Shown here piece by piece: positions 9,950 to 18,917 of a stretch of DNA of 64,000 nt. The stretch is taken from positions 1 through 64,000 of the forward strand of contig NZ_MPSZ01000008.1 of the NCBI RefSeq assembly GCF_001939065.1. The letters run 5' to 3'. Below the pieces are notes generated by a model that made no database searches, was not told the origin of the DNA, and saw nothing but the letters and a program-made list of their open reading frames with translations. Both the position numbers and the translations under genes were made by a program. The stretch is from Exiguobacterium indicum HHS 31. GTDB taxonomy: Bacteria; Bacillota; Bacilli; Exiguobacteriales; Exiguobacteriaceae. How positions within the stretch are numbered: the first letter of the stretch is position 1; every line of letters begins with the position of its first letter.

Positions 9950-10656
9950 ACTTTCAGCTGATGCTGCATTCGCTGATGGGATGGAAGCGGGCATCGCGGA
10001 ATTGCCTATAGCAAGGACAGCATTGTCTACAAAAAACAAATCACTTGCAAAAGCGAGTCGCCCTTTTGACGCGACACGTGATGGCTTCGTGATGTCGGAG
10101 GATGCAGGCATCTTGATACTAGAATCGTTATCACGCGCGAAGCAATGAGGTGCGTCCATCTATGCAGAACTCGTCGGTTACGGGGTAAGTTCAGATGCTT
10201 ATCATATAGTGGCGAGGAGCATACCTCGCCATGAAACGTGCCGTGCAACATGTAAGGAATCGAGACGAATGACATCGATGTAATCAGTCCGCATGCGACG
10301 AGTACGATCGTCGGTGATCAGTCCGAGATACGTACGATTAAAAAATTGTTTGAGGAACATGCGAACGCACTCCCGGTGGATCGGAAGCGATCGCACTTGC
10401 GAAATGTTTACAGGAAGGAATCATTCTACCGACGATTAATCTTGAAGTCAAAGATCCTATGTGTGACCTGGATTATGTGGCAGAAGGGGCTCGTTCGGTG
10501 GAATTAGAGTACGGATTATCCAATTCTTTTGGATTCGGTGGTCATAACGCAGCAATCGGTGTGAAAAATATATGGAATAAAAATAAGACATCAGATTTAG
10601 ACAAAGAAGTCAGTAATCAAATCAGTAATCGAATACTCACTGAACAAAGAGTGTAG
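9950..10656 (+). pseudogene. fabF: fabF (beta-ketoacyl-ACP synthase II) C-terminal remnant
   Basis: Translated pieces in different frames follow FabF in order. First comes DGMEAGIAELPIA, then ASRPFDATRDGFVMSEDAG and GASIYAELVGYG with a TGA inside. Then HATSTIVGDQSEIRTIKKLF appears (normally HGTSTP and GD.E), then QEGIILPTINLE. Finally CDLDYVAEGARSVELEYG and SNSFGFGGHNAAIGVKNIW close an open frame ending at 10656. The N-terminal half with the catalytic cysteine is absent. Several frameshifts and a stop codon make this a dead gene. It points away from fabH and suggests loss of a secondary fatty-acid initiation cluster. Confidence 0.82.
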
Positions 10657-10695
10657 ACATTTCGACATCGAAATGTCTACACTCTTTGTTTTTAT
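10643..10695 (+). terminator. Strong terminator after fabF remnant
   Basis: A nearly perfect 23-bp stem, AACAAAGAGTGTAGACATTTC with its complement, has a very short loop and ends in a T-run. Its inner core CATTTCGA..TCGAAATG recurs in the terminator at 14180-14223. Confidence 0.88.
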
Positions 10696-11072
10696 ATAAA
10701 AAGTTAGAGGAAATATGTGTTGATAAAAAAGAATTCAGAAACATGCAGTTATCATGAAAGACCTTTTTTAGGATACGTGTTTTTCTTCGGAACGGTCTTA
10801 TCTTGTGTAATAAGATTTAGGTGTTTTTCATAAATTTCAGTAGTAGACGAAAAAAGTAACGGAAATTATTTTTTCTATAAGTATAGAAGGATTTTGAACA
10901 TAATTTGAGAATAAGGAGCTTAACTAAAATTTTGATTTAATTAATCATTTTTTTTACAAATAATAAACCATGATGTGGAGAAAGAGGTAAAGACTTAAAG
11001 ACCTAAAGACTAATACAAGTATGTAGGGTTTTAAAAGTATAATAATATCTCGAATCTAAAAGGAGGATATAT

Positions 11073-11390
11073 ATGTCTAAGTACTGTTTATTTACTAAGT
11101 TCTTTGTATCAGAAAATAAAAGAGAAGAAATGGTTGATACCCTTTTAAATGCCTCTCGATCAATGGAAAAATTAGAGGAATGTGAAATTTATGTTGTAAG
11201 TGTTTCTGATGAGGAAGCAAATGTAGTTTATGTATACGAAGTATGGTCGAATGAAACATCCCATAAAGCATCTTTAAATCTAGCAGTCACTCAAACTTTG
11301 ATTCAAAAGGCAAAGCCTCTTCTTGAAAACGTAGAGAGAGTAAACACGCTGCAAACAAAAGGTGGGAAAGGTCTTTTAATAAACAAATGA
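11073..11390 (+). CDS. Antibiotic biosynthesis monooxygenase (ABM) domain protein
   Basis: This 105-residue protein is the size of single-domain ABM proteins (YgiN/quinol monooxygenase-like dimers with a ferredoxin-like barrel). Supporting features are the LFTKFFVSENKREEMVDTLL start, the EIYVVSVSDEEANVVYVYEVW middle and the helix before VTQTLIQKAKPLLE. AAAGGAGGA precedes the ATG. It stands alone between a fabF remnant and an IS remnant. The family acts on quinones or aromatic polyketides, or in haem breakdown; no specific substrate can be assigned. The last 20 residues are lysine-rich and variable. Confidence 0.75.
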   Translation: MSKYCLFTKFFVSENKREEMVDTLLNASRSMEKLEECEIYVVSVSDEEANVVYVYEVWSNETSHKASLNLAVTQTLIQKAKPLLENVERVNTLQTKGGKGLLINK

Positions 11391-11631
11391 TCTTTCAATA
11401 GATAACTATTAAAAGGTGCGAGATAATTCCTTACAATTATATGATGAATTTTTATAAGCAAAGGAAAGCTTAAAGATACATACTACTTTAAGAAATTTAA
11501 TGTGATGGTTGACTAAAAATATAAAAGGGGAGTGGATATCAACTTTGTATTAAATAAATGAATGCTAGAATAAACGTATTAAATTAAATGCAAACCAATA
11601 ACATCTCGATTTTTTTCTAAGTCCTAGTATT

Positions 11632-11722
11632 TGAACAGTTTAATACAACCACCTTAATTGGCTAAAGCTTGCATGAAGATGACTTCCGTTTTGTATCGGA
11701 GTCATCTTTTATAGTTCCCATG
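11632..11722 (-). mobile_element. Short remnant of an IS3 element end
   Basis: The minus strand reads like the last 20 codons and end of the intact IS at 15296-16783. KMTPIQN..SHLHA corresponds to KMTPVQYRSHLIAA of that OrfB, and AAACTGTTCAA resembles its terminal repeat. The rest is gone, leaving about 90 bp. Confidence 0.65.
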
Positions 11723-11750
11723 TTTATCTTTAACATGTATAGCAATATTG

Positions 11751-12050
11751 TTAAGTCAGCCACGATCCGATAAAATCGATGATTCCTGTAATAAGTAGAA
11801 ACGATAAATTCAAAACGAGAGTAATTAATATACCGATAACGGCTTTACTATCATTCGATGAGCTAATTTTCATCATTAATAGGATAGAACAAAAAGTGAG
11901 CAGAAAACTGAAGAATACACAAAAATGCATGACGTGGATAGACAAAAAAGTCGAAATGAACAGGACGAATTCATAATTAAAAAACGAATTATAAATAAAT
12001 AAAAATAAAAAAATAGTTAGAAGATATAAGCCCCATCGTAAGTGTTTCAT
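11751..12050 (-). CDS. Small membrane protein, three helices
   Basis: A 99-residue hydrophobic protein with predicted helices at about 6-25, 30-60 and 72-95 and a short polar loop KISSSNDSKA between the last two. GGAGGAAC stands just before the ATG, so translation is likely. I recognise no family. It lies alone, pointing towards the IS remnant. Confidence 0.6.
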   Translation of the reverse strand: MKHLRWGLYLLTIFLFLFIYNSFFNYEFVLFISTFLSIHVMHFCVFFSFLLTFCSILLMMKISSSNDSKAVIGILITLVLNLSFLLITGIIDFIGSWLT

Positions 12051-12532
12051 AGTTCCTCCATTCTAAAGAGATAATCAAAAAAGATATCTCTAATAAGTAA
12101 AAAGAGACCTACTTTTAATATGAATACATACTTTAACAATTGAAAAAAATAATTTACAAAAATGACATCGAAAGAAAGTCACAGCAATAATACTAGAGGT
12201 CACTATAGTAAAGGAAAAACTAGGAAACGGAGTAGGTGATCTAAGTCAGCTGTGATAAGAAATGAGAGCATCGTTTAAAGGCTTTATGGACCGACGTATA
12301 TGACGGAATACCTGGTGTTCAAAAGAATGTCCACCGTGTATTTTTATTTTATCAGGAAAATATGTAAAAAGAGTAAATTGTAGGGCATTTCTACTTAAAA
12401 TATTTTTTGTCTACGCTTTCACATTTATTATAAATAAAAATATTAAAACATCTTCTAGATGAAGTTACCATTCTTTCTTTTGGTATAATTTATGTAACAT
12501 TATGGTTATAAAAAAGGAAGGATCTACACTGA
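12051..12532. other. Gene-free AT-rich stretch
   Basis: No open frame with a ribosome site, no repeat and no clear terminator is visible. The last 100 bp presumably hold the promoter of the diguanylate cyclase gene. Confidence 0.4.
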
Positions 12533-14101
12533 ATGAAGCTACCGCTTAAGTTTTGGGTCATTACCGTAACAATGGTAACTATGATTGTAGTATTAATCTC
12601 TATTTTTGCTACGAGTTACTATGTTAACCGACAAACGCTGAAGGAAAATACGATAAACGAAAACTATTCAAATGCTAAGAAGTTAAGTGCTCTAACTAAT
12701 GATACATTTCTACTAATGGAGCAAACATTACTTGCACATCATGAAACTATCCTATCCAATTGGGATAATCCCCAAAAATTGAACGAACTTACACAAACTT
12801 TGAAAAAATCTAATTCTAATTTCAACTCGATTGCGATCATCGATAAAAATGGTATTGGAAAAGCAAATACTCCTGACTTAAAGCTTATGGGAACTAAGGT
12901 GGATACGGAAGGTGTACGACTAGGATTGCGATTGAAGCGAAACTTTACTTCGAGCCCTTATATCGGGAAAAATCAGAAACTGATGTTAATAGTTTCGACA
13001 GCACTCTATAAGGATGGGAAATATTACGGTATGCTCAATGGATTAGTCTGGTTGCGTGAAAAAAATTTTTTGACTCATCTTCTCGAGGAAACTTACGGCA
13101 ATGATAAATACGATGTAGGCGTCTATGACTCGACCGGTACCTACATCTATCATAAGAAACGCGGTTGGATCGGGACAAAGGCACATAAAAACCAAGCTAC
13201 CATTAATCTTGATAAAGGAAGACCTGATAAAGGAACGATAGTGGATCAGACAGGGGAACAAATATTTGCTGGATATACAACAGTTCCTCAAAATGATTGG
13301 AGAATCATTTCGATGACACCTGTATCAAAAGCATTGGCTCCTGCTCAACTGACAGCAATCAAAGCAGCCACTATTGGGTTTCCATTGATTTTGATTTCAT
13401 TTCTTGTCTTGATTGGATTGATTATCTTTATTACAAAACCGTTGAATCGCCTTTCATTACTCGATTATAAAAAACCGATAGGTGAAGTCATACAAGAAAC
13501 GAGAGGTTTAAACTCCCCCTATCGGGAAGCTGAAAATATTCGAGCTATGATTCTCTCGTTTGCAGAAAACCAACAGGTCATGTTACGAGATTTTGAAGAA
13601 ATGGCAGTAACAGATCCAATGACGGGTCTTGCAAATCGACGACGATTGAATCAATTGATTCAAATGATACGAGATAACGAAGAGTCTTTTGGTTATGTAT
13701 TGCTTGATATTGATCGGTTTAAAAGCATCAACGATACGTATGGACACGTGAAGGGAGATCAAGTGTTGATAAAACTCGCTAAACTGATTTCTTCTGTCAC
13801 TCCCCATTCAGGTTTACCTATTCGAATTGGTGGAGAAGAGTTCGCGATAATTCTTCAAGAAACATCACCTGATGACATTATTGCTTTTTCTGAACATCTG
13901 CGTCATTCCGTAGAACAGACAGACTTCTCATTACCGCAACGAATAACGGTCTCCATTGGAGCTGGTTATTTAGGTTCTGACTCTTATGATGTTTCCCATT
14001 TCTATAATGATGTGGATCAACAATTATATAAAGCAAAGAGAAAAGGACGTAACCGTGTAGAAACCGTCTTTATTATTGAAGGTAAAAAATACATTTCATA
14101 A
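12533..14101 (+). CDS. Membrane diguanylate cyclase with Cache sensor and GGDEF domain
   Basis: This 522-residue protein makes the second messenger c-di-GMP. A helix at residues 7-29 and a second at about 279-301 bracket an extracellular dCache-like sensor. A short linker leads to the GGDEF domain (about 355-512). The active-site loop reads GGEEF (433-437), an accepted catalytic form, with the substrate region DIDRFKSINDTYGH. The RxxD inhibitory site usually found five residues before this motif is absent (PHSG in its place), so product feedback inhibition is unlikely. AAGGAAGGA precedes the ATG. It is a single gene and the sensed ligand is unknown. Confidence 0.9.
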   Translation: MKLPLKFWVITVTMVTMIVVLISIFATSYYVNRQTLKENTINENYSNAKKLSALTNDTFLLMEQTLLAHHETILSNWDNPQKLNELTQTLKKSNSNFNSIAIIDKNGIGKANTPDLKLMGTKVDTEGVRLGLRLKRNFTSSPYIGKNQKLMLIVSTALYKDGKYYGMLNGLVWLREKNFLTHLLEETYGNDKYDVGVYDSTGTYIYHKKRGWIGTKAHKNQATINLDKGRPDKGTIVDQTGEQIFAGYTTVPQNDWRIISMTPVSKALAPAQLTAIKAATIGFPLILISFLVLIGLIIFITKPLNRLSLLDYKKPIGEVIQETRGLNSPYREAENIRAMILSFAENQQVMLRDFEEMAVTDPMTGLANRRRLNQLIQMIRDNEESFGYVLLDIDRFKSINDTYGHVKGDQVLIKLAKLISSVTPHSGLPIRIGGEEFAIILQETSPDDIIAFSEHLRHSVEQTDFSLPQRITVSIGAGYLGSDSYDVSHFYNDVDQQLYKAKRKGRNRVETVFIIEGKKYIS

Positions 14102-14179
14102 AAACTAGAAATTTTATGAAAGAATAAAAGATGTCTCCAGCCTCACTTATTAATTAAAAAGTTAACAGATTATTGTCTA

Positions 14180-14223
14180 AAATAGGTGTATGCATTTCAA
14201 TATCGAAATGCATACACCTATTT
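14180..14223 (+). terminator. Terminator after diguanylate cyclase
   Basis: AAATAGGTGTATGCATTTC pairs with its complement around a loop of about 6 nt. The core CATTTC..TCGAAATG is shared with the terminator at 10643-10695. Confidence 0.8.
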
Positions 14224-14355
14224 ACAAAAACTCTTATTCCTTAATTTGTTGTCAGCCTAATTATCTCTAAAAAAGAATGCTTTTCACTACGTAATTCATA
14301 ATTCATAATCTTTTCTAAATTAATTATCTACTTGTTTAGCTTACAAAGGAGTGCA

Positions 14356-14823
14356 TTATTTTAAAACGTATTGAAGGCATCGAAAAACAGCACTGATTGC
14401 TAATGGGATGATGACGATAGTAATCCCTAAAAGGACTACTCCAGGAGCATCGTCTGCCTGACCAATATAAAAGAAGACTGGTAGAATACAGGCGGCTAAA
14501 ACAGCAATAACGAGGAACGAATTTTTAATAATATTTAACGATGAAGAAATAGAAGACGCTGAGTCAAAGTCCTTTGCAAATGCGTTCAAAATGCGGAAAC
14601 CATGAAAGATAGAAGTTAACAAAGGTATGAGAGCAATATAAGCAACCATTAACACTACGTATCCTGGTTTCTCAAAAATAACTCCATTTGATAAACCTTT
14701 AAACAGTGTAAATGATCCATAAATTGCTAAACCTAGAAGACCAAGAAAAAATGCAAAAAGACATGTTCGTAGTAACAAAATACTTATTTTTGGAGGATTC
14801 ATTTTAGCATTCCTACTTTCCAT
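14356..14823 (-). CDS. DUF2975 membrane protein
   Basis: About 155 residues with four predicted membrane helices. The segment between helices 2 and 3 (FRILNAFAKDFDSASSISSSLNIIKN) matches the DUF2975 pattern, in which a short cytoplasmic stretch of this kind precedes the third helix. DUF2975 genes are usually followed by a small Cro-like HTH gene, which is missing here. I chose the ATG at 14823 over an in-frame TTG at 14844; both have weak ribosome sites. Function is unknown. Confidence 0.7.
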   Translation of the reverse strand: MESRNAKMNPPKISILLLRTCLFAFFLGLLGLAIYGSFTLFKGLSNGVIFEKPGYVVLMVAYIALIPLLTSIFHGFRILNAFAKDFDSASSISSSLNIIKNSFLVIAVLAACILPVFFYIGQADDAPGVVLLGITIVIIPLAISAVFRCLQYVLK

Positions 14824-15036
14824 ATGATTCTTCAATAAAAGCAAAGTGTACGATTAAATAGAAAATATTACTTTAGACTTCAGACTGATTTCACATAAGT
14901 AATAATAAAATAGTGATAAATAATATCAGATAAAATTCTATTTAAAATAGGTTAAACCAGCAATAACAAGATGATTTTGATTTCTATATTACGTAGCGGT
15001 GATCGAAAAATCACTCACGAAAGTTGATTATCAAAA

Positions 15037-15303
15037 ATGACCACGAATACTAAATTCCTAGTTTCTTTTTTACTTTGTATTTCACCCATAATATTTTGGA
15101 TCCTTCTAGTTTATATAGTAGCTTTATTTCTACAGTTTATTAATCAAATTAAATTCTTAGAAAGTGTATTGTTTACATCTATTTTTATCCTATATGCGTT
15201 CATGCATTGGTTTTCGTTTAAATTTAAAGGAACTGCTATTTGGCATTATCTAGTATTTCAAGGATCCCTGATTTTCATAGCTGCTTTCTTACTGCTGAAC
15301 TGA
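15037..15303 (+). CDS. Small membrane protein cut by an IS
   Basis: An 88-residue hydrophobic protein with three helices. Its last three codons and stop lie inside the left terminal repeat of the IS (which begins at 15296), so the original C-terminus is lost or replaced. The ribosome site is poor. No family recognised. Confidence 0.4.
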   Translation: MTTNTKFLVSFLLCISPIIFWILLVYIVALFLQFINQIKFLESVLFTSIFILYAFMHWFSFKFKGTAIWHYLVFQGSLIFIAAFLLLN

Positions 15304-15345
15304 ACCCTACAGTTTGGACAGTTTAATAAAAGTACCCTTAACGTT

Positions 15346-16185
15346 TTAAGCTGCTATGAGATGGCTTCGGTATTGTACCGGAGTCATCTTTTGTAGTTTC
15401 CATTGTCTTCGTTCGCTATTGTAATAATCAATGTAAGCATCGACCATGGCACAGACCTCATCGAGGTCAGATGCTAATTTATAATCGACATAATCTTTCA
15501 AGTGCCCAAAGAACGATTCCATCGGGGCATTATCCAGGCAGTTTCCTCTACGAGACATGGATTGAAGCATTCCCATCTCACGGATGCGTGTTAGATAAGC
15601 AGGATGCGTATAATGGAATCCTTGATCGGAATGTATCATGGCTTCCGGGTGTACATTCCCTTGAAGTCGTTCTGCGAGTTTATTCGTTGTATGAAGGACG
15701 AGTTCCATATGGAGGCTTTTAGATACATGATGTGCCATAATTTCACGTGTAGCGATATCCTTCACACAAGAAAGATAAACAGTTTGGCCAGATCCAATAC
15801 GGAGATAAGTGATGTCTGTGACGAATACTTTACCAGGCTCTTGCTGATTGAACCGACGGTTCAAGTGATTTGGTACAGTCTTATGTTCATATGTCGCTTT
15901 AGCGATTTTACGGTAGGCGTTCTGCCTACGGATTTTCGTCACGATTCCAAACTTCCTCATGATACGCAAAATACGTTTATGATTCATCGGCCCCCCGATA
16001 AGATCAAGCATCTCCATGTAAAGACCACGATAGCCGATTTTTCCCTTATGACGATCATGAACATATTTCAGAAGGAGGTAGTCCGCATAGTTGCGTTCTT
16101 CCCGAAGGGAAACACTATCTGTACGTGCGAGCCAGGCGTAATAAACGCTGCGGCTCACTTCAGCGAGCATACATAGATCCGTCAC
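15346..16185 (-). CDS. IS3 transposase OrfB (integrase core)
   Basis: The DDE catalytic subunit is normally made as an OrfAB fusion by -1 frameshifting. An HTH_21 region (RGLYMEMLDLIGGPMNHKRI) is followed by the rve core with VFVTDITYL, IHSDQGFHYTH and PMESFFGHLKDY supplying Asp, Asp and Glu. The frame is open well upstream of the first ATG, to about 16250, overlapping the OrfA end. Translation by frameshifting is therefore more likely than independent initiation. No lesions are seen. Confidence 0.9.
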   Translation of the reverse strand: MTDLCMLAEVSRSVYYAWLARTDSVSLREERNYADYLLLKYVHDRHKGKIGYRGLYMEMLDLIGGPMNHKRILRIMRKFGIVTKIRRQNAYRKIAKATYEHKTVPNHLNRRFNQQEPGKVFVTDITYLRIGSGQTVYLSCVKDIATREIMAHHVSKSLHMELVLHTTNKLAERLQGNVHPEAMIHSDQGFHYTHPAYLTRIREMGMLQSMSRRGNCLDNAPMESFFGHLKDYVDYKLASDLDEVCAMVDAYIDYYNSERRQWKLQKMTPVQYRSHLIAA

Positions 16186-16247
16186 GAACCGACTCGACGA
16201 TTGTTTTCGTAAGACAATATTGATTGCCTGATAGCGTTCAGATGCCG

Positions 16248-16673
16248 TTAGTTTCGGTACTTCGCCTCTCTTTCGAGAGCTTCTAGCTTTTTTAGTAATT
16301 CATTCTCCGCTGTGAGGTACTTGATTCGTGCTTCAGCTCTCGCAAGTCGTCGTTCGACGGAATCATCTTTTTTCGGTCGACCTCCAAGATTAGATTTTCC
16401 ATGTCTCTCATTCAAGAGTCCTTTTTCTCCATAAATGCGATATGTCTTCCGCCACCGTTTCAGCGCTTCGTTCGGCGTTTGCTTACCGATCATGTCCAGG
16501 TCAAAGCCGCTTTCCTCAAAGATTTGTATTGGTCGCTTACCAGCTAAATTCTCACGTACAACGTGAATCTTAAATTCTCCTTTGTATTGAATCGTACGAT
16601 CTGATATAGAGGCTACGTGAAGATTCGCTTCAAGTTGTCTGATTTGATCTGGATTGAAGGTGCGTCTGTTCAT
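16248..16673 (-). CDS. IS3 transposase OrfA (DNA-binding)
   Basis: A 141-residue protein with a helix-turn-helix (YKGEFKIHVVRENLAGK through LDMIGKQTPNEALKRW) and a C-terminal leucine zipper (ARAEARIKYLTAENELLKKL) used for dimerisation. It is the upstream partner of OrfB in the same element and recognises the terminal repeats. Confidence 0.88.
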   Translation of the reverse strand: MNRRTFNPDQIRQLEANLHVASISDRTIQYKGEFKIHVVRENLAGKRPIQIFEESGFDLDMIGKQTPNEALKRWRKTYRIYGEKGLLNERHGKSNLGGRPKKDDSVERRLARAEARIKYLTAENELLKKLEALEREAKYRN

Positions 16674-16861
16674 GAATAGTTCTCCCGTCTAAATTGAATA
16701 GGTACAGTATATCGATATCTTTAAACACAAAAAACCCCGAATGGGGTCTTTTATCAAGTGTCCACCATTCAGGGTTCAGTTCAAAAAGACGATCTGAGAA
16801 GTATTTCGTATAATCTTATTTGACATGTTTTTTTATAATAGTGAGCGAAACAAGTATGTAA

Positions 16862-17359
16862 AAAAATAGTGAAATACAAGAAGAAAACGAGAGCATTGAC
16901 GTAGATTTTGAAGTATTTCTGACTTACATTGAGGATGAGGATTTCGGTGGAAAATTCGTCAATCGAAAGACAAATGAAGAATATTCATTTGATACGAAGG
17001 TTGCAAATTCTTCTGCAGTACCTTTGATAGTAGTAGCAGTACAAATTGCTAGGTATGGTGTCACGTGGGCCATAAAGAAATATGGTGACGATGTCGTAAA
17101 AGCTGTGCTTAAGTCTTCCGCACATGAGGCAGCTAAAAATATTAAAAAATCATTATTGGATGATGATGGAGTTATAATCAAATTGTTTACGCAGAAGATA
17201 AAAGGATCGCAAACAAAAAAAGATCCTAAATCAGGTTGGAGTATTTCTAGAGATGTCGGTAAAGATAATGCTCATGGTGGAAGCTACTGGAAGTTGATGA
17301 ACAAGGCAGGTAAGCGTATCGCCACATTAGATAAGAGCGGGAAAGTATTAAGAAAATAA
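16862..17359 (+). pseudogene. Polymorphic toxin C-terminal part, SAR2788-like, 5' truncated
   Basis: An open frame of 165 codons has no ATG/GTG start near its beginning and begins about 80 bp after the IS end. The first part (DVDFEVFLTYIEDEDFGG, then TNEEYSFDT, then hydrophobic VPLIVVAVQIARYG) resembles the body of SAR2788-family putative toxins, which normally carry an N-terminal signal peptide. The last 50 residues (DPKSGWSISRD, HGGSYWKLMN, RIATLDKSGKVLR) look like a small ribonuclease-type toxin domain of polymorphic toxins, possibly Ntox21. The IS insertion probably removed the N-terminus. A shorter product from a TTG at 17024 is conceivable. DUF3885 follows 21 bp later. Confidence 0.55.
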
Positions 17360-17380
17360 AAGTGATAAAGGAGAATTTAA

Positions 17381-18004
17381 ATGAAACTAGAACGATATTT
17401 ACAAACAGAGTTTCAGAATGTAACTTTATTTGAAGATTCTTTTGTCGGAAAAGAATTATCAATACGCCTTGAGTTAGAAAAAAATCTCTACCAACTGAAA
17501 GACGGTTCGGATGACATCAATTTTGATTACTTTCATAGCGTCTATGAAAAATCAATTGCCTTATTTGAAGATATTTTTCGAGAAGAAGAGCAATTTTATT
17601 TAGTGACACATGTCAGGAGTGAGTTAAATTTTGCTCAAAAGACGGCTACAAAAGTATTTCATCATTTGAAGCATAAAAATGATAAATATAAGATGGAATA
17701 TAAAAAAAAGGTGATTAACGAAGAAGAAAAAATTATCCAATATGCGGTTCTCTTACCAAGCAAAGATGCTCTAGATTACAGGATGTTAATCAAAGCTATT
17801 TGTAATCAAGATTTTAAAGACCTACAACCTAGGCTCCGTCATAAATATACGTACTATCCCGAAGTATTTTTTGTGAACGTAGATCGAAACATTATATTGA
17901 ATATTTTCGATGATCGAGGTTGCTTCGTTCTTTTTAGTGATGAAGATGAATTGAATGGTTTTAGAAATGTCTACAAAGATAATATCTTTGATGATACTTA
18001 TTGA
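17381..18004 (+). CDS. DUF3885 protein, candidate immunity partner
   Basis: This 207-residue soluble protein matches the DUF3885 layout as I know it: an N-terminal SIRLELE segment, a middle basic helix, then MLIKAICNQDF and a C-terminal NIFDDRGCFVLF. AAAGGAGAA precedes the ATG. DUF3885 genes commonly sit beside polymorphic toxin genes, and here the gene starts 21 bp after a toxin C-terminal domain on the same strand. I infer that it neutralises that toxin. With the toxin truncated it may be an orphan immunity gene that still protects against kin. Confidence 0.75.
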   Translation: MKLERYLQTEFQNVTLFEDSFVGKELSIRLELEKNLYQLKDGSDDINFDYFHSVYEKSIALFEDIFREEEQFYLVTHVRSELNFAQKTATKVFHHLKHKNDKYKMEYKKKVINEEEKIIQYAVLLPSKDALDYRMLIKAICNQDFKDLQPRLRHKYTYYPEVFFVNVDRNIILNIFDDRGCFVLFSDEDELNGFRNVYKDNIFDDTY

Positions 18005-18006
18005 AA

Positions 18007-18699
18007 ATGCAAAAAATAGGCATTATCTTGTGTGGTTCAATTTTAATTGCTCTAGTCATTATTTTGATGATAAATACCATCAGTAAAGACAAAACTATTG
18101 ATGAAAATCCTTTGACGGAAAAGCAAATCATAGGCTGGGGTTCGAATTATATTGGGTACGACACTGCAGTAAGAAAGAAAAAAATTAAAGTTGCTATATT
18201 AGATAGCGGAATTAATAGAGAACACGAAGATCTTCAAAATAAAGTGGTTAAGTCATTTAACGCTGTCAATAAGACTAAACCAACTCAAGATGATTTTGGT
18301 CATGGAACAAACGTCGCCGGAATCATTACAGCAAATGATAATGATGTCGGTATAGTTGGAATTTCTCAAAATGTTGAGATATATGACGTCAAAGTTTTGG
18401 ATTCACAAGGTGTGGGCGAGGTTAAAGATGTAATTGAAGGACTTCGATGGGCATTAAGCAATAACGTAGACATCGTCAATATCAGTTTTGGCTTCATAAA
18501 AGATTATCCGGAATTAAAGGAAATGATTAATATACTGTTGTCTGAGCATAAAATCGTTATTGCTTCAGCAGGAAATATAAAAATCTCAGACGGACGCGAA
18601 GTCGAGCAGGAGGTTGAAGGTGTCGTCAATATCTTAGCAATTGGAGAGCGGACACGGGAGCGTGTCTATCTGGATGCTGTAAAAAGAAAAGATAAATGA
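18007..18699 (+). CDS. S8 subtilase, truncated before the catalytic serine
   Basis: A 230-residue protein with an N-terminal membrane anchor (about 4-24), then a peptidase S8 core: VAILDSG with Asp66, FGHGTNVAGI with His99, and the oxyanion region ASAGN. The family continues with a GTS(M)A segment bearing the nucleophilic serine, but this protein ends with RERVYLDAVKRKDK, so the triad is incomplete. It is about 60-100 residues short. ATG 18007 directly follows the DUF3885 stop, without a clear ribosome site, so coupling is likely. It is probably an inactive remnant, or less likely a pseudoprotease. Confidence 0.7.
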   Translation: MQKIGIILCGSILIALVIILMINTISKDKTIDENPLTEKQIIGWGSNYIGYDTAVRKKKIKVAILDSGINREHEDLQNKVVKSFNAVNKTKPTQDDFGHGTNVAGIITANDNDVGIVGISQNVEIYDVKVLDSQGVGEVKDVIEGLRWALSNNVDIVNISFGFIKDYPELKEMINILLSEHKIVIASAGNIKISDGREVEQEVEGVVNILAIGERTRERVYLDAVKRKDK

Positions 18700-18722
18700 T
18701 GAATAGCTTTGTGGCATGAATG

Positions 18723-18757
18723 AAGGAGGTAGGTATTTTAGCTACCTTCTTTTTTTA
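18723..18757 (+). terminator. Terminator after subtilase
   Basis: GAAGGAGGTAG pairs with CTACCTTC across a short AT loop and runs into seven Ts, 25 bp after the stop codon. Confidence 0.75.
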
Positions 18758-18851
18758 TGTGCTGTATTTGTCCATCAGTGACGATTATTAATACTGGTGT
18801 TTTCAATATGATTTTTCGACATCGCATCAATTCCATCGTTTATGAGAACGG

Positions 18852-18883
18852 AAAAAGGCAGCGACGAGTATCTCGTCACTGCT
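18852..18883 (-). terminator. Terminator of nuclease gene 1 (leftward)
   Basis: Read on the minus strand, GCAGTGACGAG and CTCGTCGCTGC form a hairpin followed by TTTTT. The same structure follows the paralogous nuclease gene at 34405-34437. Confidence 0.75.
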
Positions 18884-18917
18884 TCAGTATATTTTGCTAT
18901 TCGATTGGATGGGAGAT

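Larger units (their letters stand above)
15296..16783 (-). mobile_element. IS3-family insertion sequence, apparently intact
   Basis: About 1.49 kb with terminal inverted repeats beginning TGAACTGAACCCT at the left (15296-15320) and TGAACTGAACCCTGAATGG, read on the minus strand, at the right (16759-16783). It encodes OrfA and OrfB on the minus strand in overlapping frames, as in frameshift-producing IS3 elements. A CCCCGAATGGGG hairpin lies just inside the right end. No matching target duplication is visible at the flanks, which may mean a later rearrangement. Confidence 0.88.

Noticed and set aside
12290-12340. TGTCCACC near 12331 as a further IS end
   Set aside because: Only eight bases match the IS right end and the surrounding sequence shows no transposase remnant.
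16824-16845. TTGACA followed by TATAAT near the toxin remnant
   Set aside because: The spacing is about 8 bp instead of 17, so this is not a working promoter pair.
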